Part shown: positions 17,240-24,575 of the stretch, piece after piece
Layout: the number at the start of each line of letters is the position of its first letter
How positions within the stretch are numbered: position 1 is the first letter of the stretch
Assembly: GCF_012396235.1 (NCBI RefSeq)
Contig: NZ_JAAXPA010000025.1
Location: forward strand, 1 to 64,000
Reading direction: 5' to 3'
From: Rhodococcus opacus
GTDB lineage: Bacteria; Actinomycetota; Actinomycetes; Mycobacteriales; Mycobacteriaceae
Length of the DNA stretch: 64,000 nucleotides
Position numbers and translations under genes: made by a program
Notes under the pieces: generated by a model
What the model was told of the DNA's origin: nothing
Database searches by the model: none
What the model saw: the letters and a program-made list of their open reading frames with translations, nothing else

Positions 17240-18402
17240 CACGCCTCCGATCGGGCGGCCTGGGCGAGCACGGGAACCTGGAGATCCACGTGACCGTCCG
17301 GAAGCGGAAACACTCGCAACTTGGTGGGCGAGAAGCTCACCACCAGAGGAGATCCGATGGTTGCAGCACGCAACCAGCGTCCGTGTCGTTCCGCGTCTGC
17401 GCGGACGAACAACTGCTCGCCTCCGGCATCGACCGTCACGTCGAAATAGCGGCCTCCGTACTCGGAGGTGACGAGTTCGCCGACGAAGCCGACGTCACCC
17501 GCACGGACCTCGTCGAGTGAATGATGAAGTGCGAGGTCTTCGGGCCGGAGTCGTCCCACAGCCGTATCGCCGCTGATGTAGTCGCCCTGGACGCCCGCCG
17601 CGTCGAGATCGACGGGAGCCCCCGCTCGCGTGGTCCACCCCTCGTGCCTGCGGACGAGTTCGAGCCGGTTCGCCATCCCGATGAATGCGGCGACATAGTC
17701 GGAGGAAGGGGTCTGGTAGACCCGCTCCGGGGTGTCGTACTGTTCGATCTTGCCCGCCTTCATGATGGCGAGTCGGTCACCGAGCGCAAACGCCTCGGCC
17801 TGATCGTGGGTGACGAATACGGCAGTGAAGCCCAGTCGTTGGTGTAGTTGATGAATCTGGGACCGCACCTGATCGCGCAGCCGTGCGTCGAGATTGCTCA
17901 GGGGCTCGTCGAACAGCACCAGGTCGGGTCGGGCGACCAGGCCGCGGGCCACGGCGACTCGCTGTTGCTGTCCACCGCTGAGCTGGGACGGATACCGGTC
18001 GAGCAGGGCTCCGCAATCGACCATGTCTGCGGCGGTCTCGACCTGTCCGGCGGCGATGGCGCTCTTCATCCGTCGAACCTTCAAGGGGTACCGGATGTTT
18101 TCTCGCACTGTCATGTTGGGCCACAGCGCGTAGGACTGGAAGACCATGCCGATGTTGCGCTTGTATGCCGGAACGTTGATGCGGGTCGACGCATCGAAGA
18201 CGGTGTTGTCCTTGAACGTGATCGACCCGCCCTCGGGTGTCTCGAGACCGGCGATGCATCGTAGGGTGGTCGTCTTCCCGCAACCGCTGGGGCCGAGTAG
18301 GACGAGAAATTCACCGTCCTGGATGTCGAGGTCGAGTTGATCGACAATGGTGTTGGACCCGAAGGTCTTGGTCAGGTTGGAAACCTTGAATTGTGATGTC
18401 AC
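17239..18402 (-). CDS. ABC importer ATP-binding protein
   Basis: 387 aa. Walker A GPSGCGKTT, Q-loop FQSYALWP, signature LSGGQQQRVAVARGL, Walker B LVLFDEPLSNLD and H-loop VFVTHDQAEA are all intact. A C-terminal TOBE-type regulatory region follows from about residue 240. It energises the fused permease encoded next. The start is GTG at 18402; the operator copy O7 lies just upstream, so the ATPase, permease and SDR form an operator-controlled unit. Confidence 0.9.
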   Translation of the reverse strand: MTSQFKVSNLTKTFGSNTIVDQLDLDIQDGEFLVLLGPSGCGKTTTLRCIAGLETPEGGSITFKDNTVFDASTRINVPAYKRNIGMVFQSYALWPNMTVRENIRYPLKVRRMKSAIAAGQVETAADMVDCGALLDRYPSQLSGGQQQRVAVARGLVARPDLVLFDEPLSNLDARLRDQVRSQIHQLHQRLGFTAVFVTHDQAEAFALGDRLAIMKAGKIEQYDTPERVYQTPSSDYVAAFIGMANRLELVRRHEGWTTRAGAPVDLDAAGVQGDYISGDTAVGRLRPEDLALHHSLDEVRAGDVGFVGELVTSEYGGRYFDVTVDAGGEQLFVRADAERHGRWLRAATIGSPLVVSFSPTKLRVFPLPDGHVDLQVPVLAQAARSEA

Positions 18403-18443
18403 CTTGGCACCTGCTTGGTTGCGAGTGGTTTGTCGAGGAAAAA

Positions 18444-18461
18444 GAAAGTGAATTCAGTTCA
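18444..18461. promoter_or_regulatory. TetR-type operator copy O7
   Basis: Matches the regional motif at 15 of 18 positions (core GTGAATTCAGTTCA). It occupies the short gap between the SDR stop at 18464 and the GTG of the ATPase, which suggests a second promoter inside the leftward gene series. Confidence 0.6.
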
Positions 18462-18463
18462 TA

Positions 18464-19243
18464 TTACGGTCTCGTCGGGTGCTTCGGAGTCTTGGCGCCC
18501 GCGGAGGTTCCGCCGTCGATCATGAGATCGGAGCCCGTAATGTAACTGCTGTCCTCGCACGCGAGGAACAGGATGGCCTTCGCCACCTCGAGTGGTAGGC
18601 CTCGGCGCTGCAGCGGAATGCTTTTCACATACGCGTCCATGTCGTCGTCGGCGAAGTCGGCGCCGGCGGTGATTGCCGTCTCGATGCTGCCCGGGCACAC
18701 CGCGTTGACCCGGATCTTCGATTCCGCGAACTCCAACGCCGCAACGCGGGTCAGGGCGCGAACACCGAACTTCGACGCGCCGTATGCACCGAGCTCGGCC
18801 GTCGCGAGGACGCCACGCAGCGAGGACAAGTTGACGACGGACCCGCCGGTGGTCATCGCGGCACCTGCGGCTTGCAAGCCGAGGAAAGTCCCCACCAGAT
18901 TGAGGTCGATCATGCGTCGTAGGTCGGCGAGTGACGTCTGCATGATGGACGCTTTGGATGCGGCGCCTGCGGAGTTGACGAGAACACGCATCGGATGCCC
19001 GCGATCCGCCATCTCGGTGGTGACGCGCGTCCACTGAGATTCGTCGGTGACGTCGAGGTGCCGGTAGTGCGCTCGCGCACCGATTTTCGCCGCGACACGT
19101 TCACCCAGCTCGTCGTCGACGTCGCCGAGGTAGACCGTGGCCCCGTGGGCGTGGAAGAGTTCCGCGGTCGCGGCACCTATCCCTCGTGCAGCACCGGTGA
19201 CGAGAGCGCAGGTGTCACGTAGTCGCTCGTCGGTCGTAGTCAC
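18464..19243 (-). CDS. SDR family oxidoreductase
   Basis: 259-aa classical SDR with TGAARGIGAATA, aspartates in YLGDVDDE (NAD-type), the N-S-A-G variant of the structural NNAG motif, NLSSLRG and YGASK. GTG 19243 overlaps the stop of the binding-protein gene (GTGA), which fixes the start; longer in-frame starts would lie inside that gene. It is embedded between two importer genes, so its substrate is probably an early metabolite of what the importer brings in. Confidence 0.85.
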   Translation of the reverse strand: MTTTDERLRDTCALVTGAARGIGAATAELFHAHGATVYLGDVDDELGERVAAKIGARAHYRHLDVTDESQWTRVTTEMADRGHPMRVLVNSAGAASKASIMQTSLADLRRMIDLNLVGTFLGLQAAGAAMTTGGSVVNLSSLRGVLATAELGAYGASKFGVRALTRVAALEFAESKIRVNAVCPGSIETAITAGADFADDDMDAYVKSIPLQRRGLPLEVAKAILFLACEDSSYITGSDLMIDGGTSAGAKTPKHPTRP

Positions 19244-20277
19244 TGGATGAATCTCTTTTCCCAATCGGACTGGTATTCGGTGAGCGATTCGGGTGTCAGG
19301 TCGGACGGGTTGGGCAGCGCGATGTCCTGGGCCCGTGCGACGCTTCCTTCGATGCCGGGGAGTGCGCTCGCGTAACCGTGTGATAACGCCTTCTGGCCGG
19401 CGGGGGTGACCATGAAGTTCGCCAGCACCTGTGCGGCATTCGGGTGCGGCGCCGCGGACAGTGCGTGTGTGAACCACGGGGTTCCCCACGGGGGCGAGGG
19501 CAGTGCCCAGTCCACCGGTGCTCCCGATTCCTTCTCTCGCACAAGCGGTTGCACCATAGGGGTTGCGACGATCTCGCCCGAGGTCAGGGCCTGAGCCACG
19601 CCCAGTGCACTCGGGTAGATCCGCGGTTTCAGTTCGGCGAGCTTCTGGAGATAATCGGCGCCGAAGTTCTTCTCGAAGAATCGGTAGAGGTCGACGTACG
19701 AGGCGATGCCGGACGGGTTGACGATTCCGATCTTGCCCTTCAATGCTGGGTCGAGGAGGTCTGCCGGCTTCTGCAGACCTCCCGGAAGTGCTGTCGTGTT
19801 CCAGCCGAGAGCGAACACCGCCGCGCTGGTCAGGAAGAACTTGTCGGAGATGATGCTCGTCTGCGGTTCGTACTCCGGCGCATCGAATGCCGGGCCGACG
19901 AGATCGGTCGAGTAGGTGCCCGACCCGGCGGCAGTCTCGATCCAGGCGGCGTCGGTCAGCATGTGCACATCAGCCGTTCCCCGCTTCGTCTGATTCTCGA
20001 CCTCGACCTTCGGGTTGATGTCAGCGTCGGTTCCCCGGACGTATTCGAGGGAGATCTCGGGATACTCCTGCTCGAAGGCCACTTTCAGAGCGTCGAGATT
20101 GGCGGGCTTCTGGCTCGAGTACAGCAGCACACTGCCTTCGGCCTTGGCTGCGGCGACGACGTCGTCCCACGTGCCGGACACGGGACCGGTGGACCCGGAA
20201 CCGCCGGACCCGCAAGCGGCGGAGGCGAAAGCGGCGACCACTGCGACCGCGATCAGCTTTATCGGCATACTTCTCAT
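19240..20277 (-). CDS. ABC importer substrate-binding lipoprotein
   Basis: 345 aa. A hydrophobic signal sequence ends in the lipobox FASAAC, so the mature protein is a lipoprotein facing the periplasm-like space. The mature part is a type II periplasmic binding fold of the AfuA/FbpA/PotD group (VLLYSSQKPANLDALKVAFE at the start; GWNTTALP and GIVNPSGIASY in the second lobe). The pair of adjacent tyrosines used by ferric-binding FbpA is not evident, which supports an organic ligand. GGAAGGG lies before ATG 20277. Confidence 0.86.
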   Translation of the reverse strand: MRSMPIKLIAVAVVAAFASAACGSGGSGSTGPVSGTWDDVVAAAKAEGSVLLYSSQKPANLDALKVAFEQEYPEISLEYVRGTDADINPKVEVENQTKRGTADVHMLTDAAWIETAAGSGTYSTDLVGPAFDAPEYEPQTSIISDKFFLTSAAVFALGWNTTALPGGLQKPADLLDPALKGKIGIVNPSGIASYVDLYRFFEKNFGADYLQKLAELKPRIYPSALGVAQALTSGEIVATPMVQPLVREKESGAPVDWALPSPPWGTPWFTHALSAAPHPNAAQVLANFMVTPAGQKALSHGYASALPGIEGSVARAQDIALPNPSDLTPESLTEYQSDWEKRFIQ

Positions 20278-20356
20278 GGCATGAAAGCCCTTCCGGTATC
20301 GGTTCGACGAATGCGAAGCCGTGTGTTCGGTGATGGATGGAGGAGTCGAATGAGGC

Positions 20357-21052
20357 CTACGGCGCGACACCGTTGAGCAGCGCGGCAACGCGATCGGGCA
20401 TCGTGACCATGGCCATGTGGCCGGATTCGAGGAATGCGGTGTCGCCGCCGACGAGGACGGCCGATCTTTCCTGGAGTTCGGGTGGATAGCAGGTGTCCTT
20501 GGACAAACGTACGTATGTACGGGGTATATTGGCGCGGAGACCGGACAGGTCGACGGACTCTGTGAGTAGCGCGCCGCAATCGTCGACCAACTGGGCGATC
20601 ATCCATTCGGTCTGTTCCGCGTCCATGTCGTTGCAGAGCATCGCGGCGGCGCCCATCGGATCCTGGCGGTACGCACCATCTTCTATCGAGGCTTCCACCG
20701 CGGCGCGGACGTCCGGGTCGATCTGGTCGATCACTCGCGTCCCGTCGGGCGGGACGACGGCGGACAGGAAGACGACGTGCCGTAGTCGGTGTGCGAGTGC
20801 CTGCATGACCCGAGGGGCCGTCACTCCCGCGAAAGAGTGTGCGACGAGGACGACGTCCCCGAGGTTCGCCGCCTCCACGTCGTCGATGACGGCGGCGGCG
20901 CAGTCGTCGAGGGTGACGGACCGCGGGTCGACGGAGCGCCGTCCTCCCCGCCCCGGGAGATCGATTGCGAGAGTGTCACCTTCGAGCAAGGGGAGGAGGG
21001 GCGCCCAGCAGGAGGCGCCGATTCCTGCGCCGTGGACGAGAACGAACGACAT
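20357..21052 (-). CDS. Alpha/beta hydrolase
   Basis: 231 aa, the compact esterase size. The oxyanion block VHGAGIGASCW, the nucleophile elbow AHSFAG and the late histidine in LESGHMAM complete a plausible triad; the elbow has alanine at the first glycine position. Relatives hydrolyse small esters and lactones. Start ATG 21052 follows GAGGAGC. It is the first gene of the leftward unit, right behind the palindromic site O8, and is followed by the binding protein after an 80-base gap. Confidence 0.83.
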   Translation of the reverse strand: MSFVLVHGAGIGASCWAPLLPLLEGDTLAIDLPGRGGRRSVDPRSVTLDDCAAAVIDDVEAANLGDVVLVAHSFAGVTAPRVMQALAHRLRHVVFLSAVVPPDGTRVIDQIDPDVRAAVEASIEDGAYRQDPMGAAAMLCNDMDAEQTEWMIAQLVDDCGALLTESVDLSGLRANIPRTYVRLSKDTCYPPELQERSAVLVGGDTAFLESGHMAMVTMPDRVAALLNGVAP

Positions 21053-21069
21053 TTTGCTCCTCGCTAAAT

Positions 21070-21087
21070 TGAACTGATATCAGTTTG
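21070..21087. promoter_or_regulatory. Possible TetR-type operator copy O8
   Basis: Contains the perfect 14-base palindrome AACTGATATCAGTT (21072-21085) within a sequence that matches the regional motif at 12 of 18 positions. It lies 18 bases upstream of the hydrolase start and 42 bases from O9, so the divergent hydrolase and OYE genes each have a site. Confidence 0.5.
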
Positions 21088-21129
21088 AATCTAGGGAAAT
21101 CGCCGTGTGATGTCAATCACCTGATAATG

Positions 21130-21150
21130 TGAAGTGAATCCAGTTCACTT
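21130..21150. promoter_or_regulatory. TetR-type operator copy O9
   Basis: Bases 21130-21147 are identical to the core of O3. Perfect seven-base arms AAGTGAA and TTCACTT surround a five-base centre at 21132-21150. The site directly abuts the AGGAGG ribosome binding site of the OYE gene. Confidence 0.7.
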
Positions 21151-21161
21151 AGGAGGTCCGT

Positions 21162-23096
21162 GTGACGAATCCACGTGCAGCGCGGCCGCTGCAGCTCGGT
21201 TCGCTTCGGTTGGCAAACCGGCTCGTCGGTACGCCGCACGCGTCGGGTGCCGTCGCCGGCGGCCTCCCCTCACGCGGCGACGACGACTACTGGCGACGCT
21301 GCGCGGCCGGCGGTGCCGCAATGCTCATCGTCGGCGGCACGGTGGTGTCGCCCGGTTCGACCAATCGCAACGGCAACATCACCGAGGCCTGGCGTCCCGA
21401 AGTCCTCGCGGGCCTGGAGGCTCGGGCGCGGGCAATCACCGAGGAAGGAGCCATCGCGGCCTGCCAGCTGGTGCACCTCGGACGCGAAACTCTGGGCGCC
21501 GAGATGTGGAGTCACCCCGTCGGGCCGTCCGCTGTCCGCTCGCCCCGCGAACCGACGCGACCGCGCGCCCTCTCGGGCGCCGACGTCGACGCGGTCGTCG
21601 ACGCATTCCGCACATCCGCGGTCCACGCGTGGTCGGCCGGCTTCCCGGTCGTCGAACTGCATGCAGCCCACGGATATCTACTTGCGCAATTCCTCTCGCC
21701 GAACACGAACCTCGGTCGAGACGCTGCGACGGGTGCTCAGCGTGTGCGGATCCTCGACCGCATCGCCTCAGCGGTCCGCGACGCCTGCCCCGGGGTCGTA
21801 CTCGGAGTCCGCGTCTCTTCCGACGGCGGCGACGAGGCAGGCCTGAGTATGGACGGTCTCTGCGACGTACTACCGCACCTCTCCGATTTCGACTACGTCA
21901 ACGTCACGGTCGGCGTCCGCACCACCTACGTCCGGGACATGGCCGTAACCGACCCGCCGCTGCTCGATTCGGTCGGGCGATTACGCGCCGCCGCAGTGAC
22001 CCCGCTGCTCGTGTCACAGTCGTTCCGGACCGGTGCGTCCATCGAGACTGCACTGCAATCGGGAGCCGACCTCGTCGGTGTGGCACGACCGCTGATCGCC
22101 GACCCGAACTTCCCGCGGAAGATACTGACCGGCCGCGAGGCGTCGATCCGCCCGTGCGTGTCCTGCAACGAGGATTGCCGGGCATTCGACCCCGTCCTAC
22201 TGTGCTCGGTCAATCCCGACCTCGCACCGCCGGGTCATTCCGCACGTCCCGCGTACCCGCTGACGCTGGGGCCCACGCGCGGGTCGAGAGTGCGGAGACG
22301 GATCGCCGTCGTCGGTGCAGGCCCCGCCGGGCTCGAGTGCGCGATGCGGCTCGGACCCGATCACGACGTCACACTCTTCGAACAACGAGAGCGAATCGGA
22401 GGCCAGCTTGCGACAGCGGCCGACGCGCCGCATCGCAGCGGCTGGCGTCGCCTCCTCGACTACTACGCCGACAACATGCCGAAGGTGGCAATCCGTCTGG
22501 CGCACACTGTGAACGCCAACGACCTGGAGGACTTCGACGACATAGTCCTGGCCGTCGGTGCCGTGGAAGAACTTCCCCAGGAATTGGCGGGAACGTCGTC
22601 CGTGCTCACCTCTCAGGCGCTGCTCGGTGGGGGAGGAGCCCTTCGCGGCGCGGGCCACGTCGTGGTGGTAGACGACGGATTTGGGCTATGGCCAACAGCG
22701 AGCGCGGTCGAAGCGGCGCTTGCCGCGGGTGCCGACCGCGTCACGGTTCTGACGCCCGCCGCGGCCTTCGCGTCGGGTCTTCCCGCGGAGGGCCGCGTGC
22801 AGTACCTGCGTCGGCTGTCGGGCGAACCGGTCGACGTGCGCGTGCTGTCGTCGCTCGTCGCGGTCTCCGACGGGTCGGTCGAGTTCGAGAACACGCTGTC
22901 GGGGGAAAGGACGCGCCTCGACGTCGACCGGGTGGTCGTGGCCGGTGAGCGGCGCCCGCGCGACTGGTCGCAACTCGCACCGGAAGGCGCACGCGTGCAC
23001 GTCATCGGCGACGCTCTCGTACCGCGCAAAGTCGCACACGCCATCTCTGAAGGCCGTGCTGTCGCCTGTGAGTACTTGTTAACCGCGGGCGGTTAA
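21162..23096 (+). CDS. FMN/4Fe-4S/FAD old-yellow-enzyme oxidoreductase (2,4-dienoyl-CoA reductase type)
   Basis: 644 aa in two parts. Residues 1 to about 330 form the FMN TIM barrel; the cluster cysteines are C332, C335, C339 and C348 (CVSCNEDC then LLC). From about residue 380 a nucleotide-binding module begins with RIAVVGAGPAGLECA. The architecture is that of FadH dienoyl-CoA reductase, trimethylamine dehydrogenase and related demethylases or enone reductases. GTG 21162 follows AGGAGG by five bases. Monocistronic, under O9; the 3' end lies inside a long hairpin. The reaction could be enoyl/dienoyl reduction or oxidative demethylation; context favours the first. Confidence 0.87.
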   Translation: MTNPRAARPLQLGSLRLANRLVGTPHASGAVAGGLPSRGDDDYWRRCAAGGAAMLIVGGTVVSPGSTNRNGNITEAWRPEVLAGLEARARAITEEGAIAACQLVHLGRETLGAEMWSHPVGPSAVRSPREPTRPRALSGADVDAVVDAFRTSAVHAWSAGFPVVELHAAHGYLLAQFLSPNTNLGRDAATGAQRVRILDRIASAVRDACPGVVLGVRVSSDGGDEAGLSMDGLCDVLPHLSDFDYVNVTVGVRTTYVRDMAVTDPPLLDSVGRLRAAAVTPLLVSQSFRTGASIETALQSGADLVGVARPLIADPNFPRKILTGREASIRPCVSCNEDCRAFDPVLLCSVNPDLAPPGHSARPAYPLTLGPTRGSRVRRRIAVVGAGPAGLECAMRLGPDHDVTLFEQRERIGGQLATAADAPHRSGWRRLLDYYADNMPKVAIRLAHTVNANDLEDFDDIVLAVGAVEELPQELAGTSSVLTSQALLGGGGALRGAGHVVVVDDGFGLWPTASAVEAALAAGADRVTVLTPAAAFASGLPAEGRVQYLRRLSGEPVDVRVLSSLVAVSDGSVEFENTLSGERTRLDVDRVVVAGERRPRDWSQLAPEGARVHVIGDALVPRKVAHAISEGRAVACEYLLTAGG

Positions 23097-23110
23097 CAAG
23101 TACTCACAGG
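23065..23110. terminator. 46-base perfect palindromic terminator across two convergent stop codons
   Basis: 22 perfect base pairs with only two unpaired central bases; the left arm starts CCTGTGAGTACTTG. The stop of the OYE gene (23094-23096) and that of the convergent ArsR-like gene (23104-23106) both lie in the right arm. It would stop transcription from both sides and marks the boundary of the catabolic cluster. Confidence 0.75.
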
Positions 23111-23577
23111 GGGTGTTCGCCGACATCCGCGGCGGCGAGGGTGATGACCAGCAACGGCACCACCTTCGCCGCCGCGATGCGGTAGTGGTTCCTCGACTCC
23201 TGCTCGACGATGCGTGCCCCGCCGAGGGCGCGCAGGTGGTGGTAGAGCTGACCGGGCGAGGACAGCCCGACCGCGGTCTGCAGTTCGGCCGCGCCGGCGG
23301 GACCGCGCAGCAGTGTGCGGACGATCTCGAGGCGGGTCGGATGTCCCAGGGCGGCGAGGACATTCGATACGGCCGTGGGGGACAGGTCGAGGGTTGCGCC
23401 GGCGTCGTAGCGGATTGTCCACTGGATCTCGCCGCCCAGGTCGACGGTGCCCTGATATCCGATCTGCCCGATGCTCTCGCCGACGTCGGCTGTCGGGGTT
23501 TCGGCGGGCCGGGCCGATTCGAGGGCGTGGACGCGGGCCTCGAGGTCGGCGAGCCGGGTGTCGTACTCGTCGTTCAC
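23104..23577 (-). CDS. ArsR-like winged-helix regulator
   Basis: 157 aa. Residues 1-25 form a short coiled-coil-like helix (DTRLADLEARVHALES). The C-terminal half is an ArsR winged helix: NVLAALGHPTRLEIVRTLLR, then AAELQTAVGLSSPGQLYHHL as the recognition helix. No cysteine metal site is visible. GTG 23577 overlaps the stop of the lipoprotein gene (GTGA), so the two are co-transcribed. It may sense the state of the envelope or simply autoregulate; target unknown. Confidence 0.82.
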   Translation of the reverse strand: MNDEYDTRLADLEARVHALESARPAETPTADVGESIGQIGYQGTVDLGGEIQWTIRYDAGATLDLSPTAVSNVLAALGHPTRLEIVRTLLRGPAGAAELQTAVGLSSPGQLYHHLRALGGARIVEQESRNHYRIAAAKVVPLLVITLAAADVGEHPL

Positions 23578-24437
23578 ACGGCACAACTTAGCTGCGACGT
23601 CGTGTCGGGATCGGTCATCGCCTCGGTGACCACCCCGGGAAGGTTGCCGCCTTTGAAACCCGGCCCGTCCAGCCCGGGCGGGGCGGGCTGCCATTCGAGT
23701 GTTCGGCGTGCGACATCGGAGCCGGGACCGAAGTCGCCGCTCGCGATCGCGCGGTGCAGCGACGCCAGGCCCGCGGCCGAACCCGTCACCCCGGACTCCT
23801 GGACCCGGGCCGTGACCGCCGGGAAGTTGTCGCCGGGCGACATCCGCACGACCTGTTCGCGGTAGGCGTCGTCGTGTGCGTAGCGCCGGGCGGCGTCCCA
23901 CCGGGCATCCCGCGACATCGCCGGATCGAGGAGGGCGATGGTCGAGCCCAGCAGGGTCGGCACCTCCAGGTCGTCCCAGCCGCCCTGCGCGGCGGCGTCG
24001 GCGAGGGCGGCGTCGCCGAGTCGGTCGCGCAGGTAATCGGGGACGGCGTTGTCGCTCTCCTGGATCATCGCGCAGCGTTCCCACTCGGACAGCGGCACCG
24101 GCTCGGCCGGGTCGAGTTCACCCGACGCGACGGCCCGGGCGTAGGCGGCCAGGTGCACCACCTTGATCGCGGACGCCAGCGGAACGGTGTCGCCGGTGCG
24201 GTGCTCGACCGTGCGGCCGCGACCGTCGTCGACGACGAAGGCGATGTCGTCGGGGTGGGAGCCGACGTACCCGACCCATCCGGCGGCGGTCGTGATGTCG
24301 GCGGGTGGCAGCGGTGCGCATACGGCCGGCGGCGCTGCCTGCTCGTCCGAGGAGGTGGCGGTGCCGTCGGTGCTGCACGCGCCCAGGCTCACCGCGACCG
24401 CGACTGCTGCTGCGACCGTGCCCAGCTTCCTGCTCAT
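23574..24437 (-). CDS. Beta-lactamase-fold serine hydrolase lipoprotein
   Basis: 287 aa. The signal sequence ends in a lipobox (VSLGAC, C21). Penicillin-recognising motifs are present in order: SxxK at residues 89-92 (SAIK), SDN at 128-130 and KGG at about 262-264. The fold is thus that of class A beta-lactamase or small penicillin-binding hydrolases. The protein ends only about 23 residues after KGG, shorter than relatives, which continue with a last strand and helix; the end may be altered. Divergent from purD and coupled to an ArsR-like regulator, resembling an envelope-response pair. Resistance is not implied. Confidence 0.75.
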   Translation of the reverse strand: MSRKLGTVAAAVAVAVSLGACSTDGTATSSDEQAAPPAVCAPLPPADITTAAGWVGYVGSHPDDIAFVVDDGRGRTVEHRTGDTVPLASAIKVVHLAAYARAVASGELDPAEPVPLSEWERCAMIQESDNAVPDYLRDRLGDAALADAAAQGGWDDLEVPTLLGSTIALLDPAMSRDARWDAARRYAHDDAYREQVVRMSPGDNFPAVTARVQESGVTGSAAGLASLHRAIASGDFGPGSDVARRTLEWQPAPPGLDGPGFKGGNLPGVVTEAMTDPDTTSQLSCAV

Positions 24438-24494
24438 CGAGAAGATCCCCTCACCTGTGGAAATTCGATAATCCGGAATTGCGGAATTCTAGAA

Positions 24495-24510
24495 GTACGG
24501 TAACCCGTAC
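24495..24510. promoter_or_regulatory. Inverted repeat in the lipoprotein/purD divergent region
   Basis: GTACGG-TAAC-CCGTAC, a perfect six-base inverted repeat, lies about midway between the two divergent starts. It could be an operator for the ArsR-like protein; this is a guess from position. Confidence 0.25.
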
Positions 24511-24575
24511 CGGCGGGAGTGTCGAGACCGCACGCTCCGAACGTCCCGTCCGGCGCGGCCCGTAGGCTGACACCC

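Noticed and set aside
15539..20277. Ferric iron uptake system
   Set aside because: No iron box near these genes and they carry the catabolic operator; kept as an organic-solute importer, with the iron role not excluded.
23574..24437. Functional class A beta-lactamase
   Set aside because: Motifs fit the fold, but there is no sign of a typical resistance enzyme and the C-terminus is short; left as a serine hydrolase-like lipoprotein.
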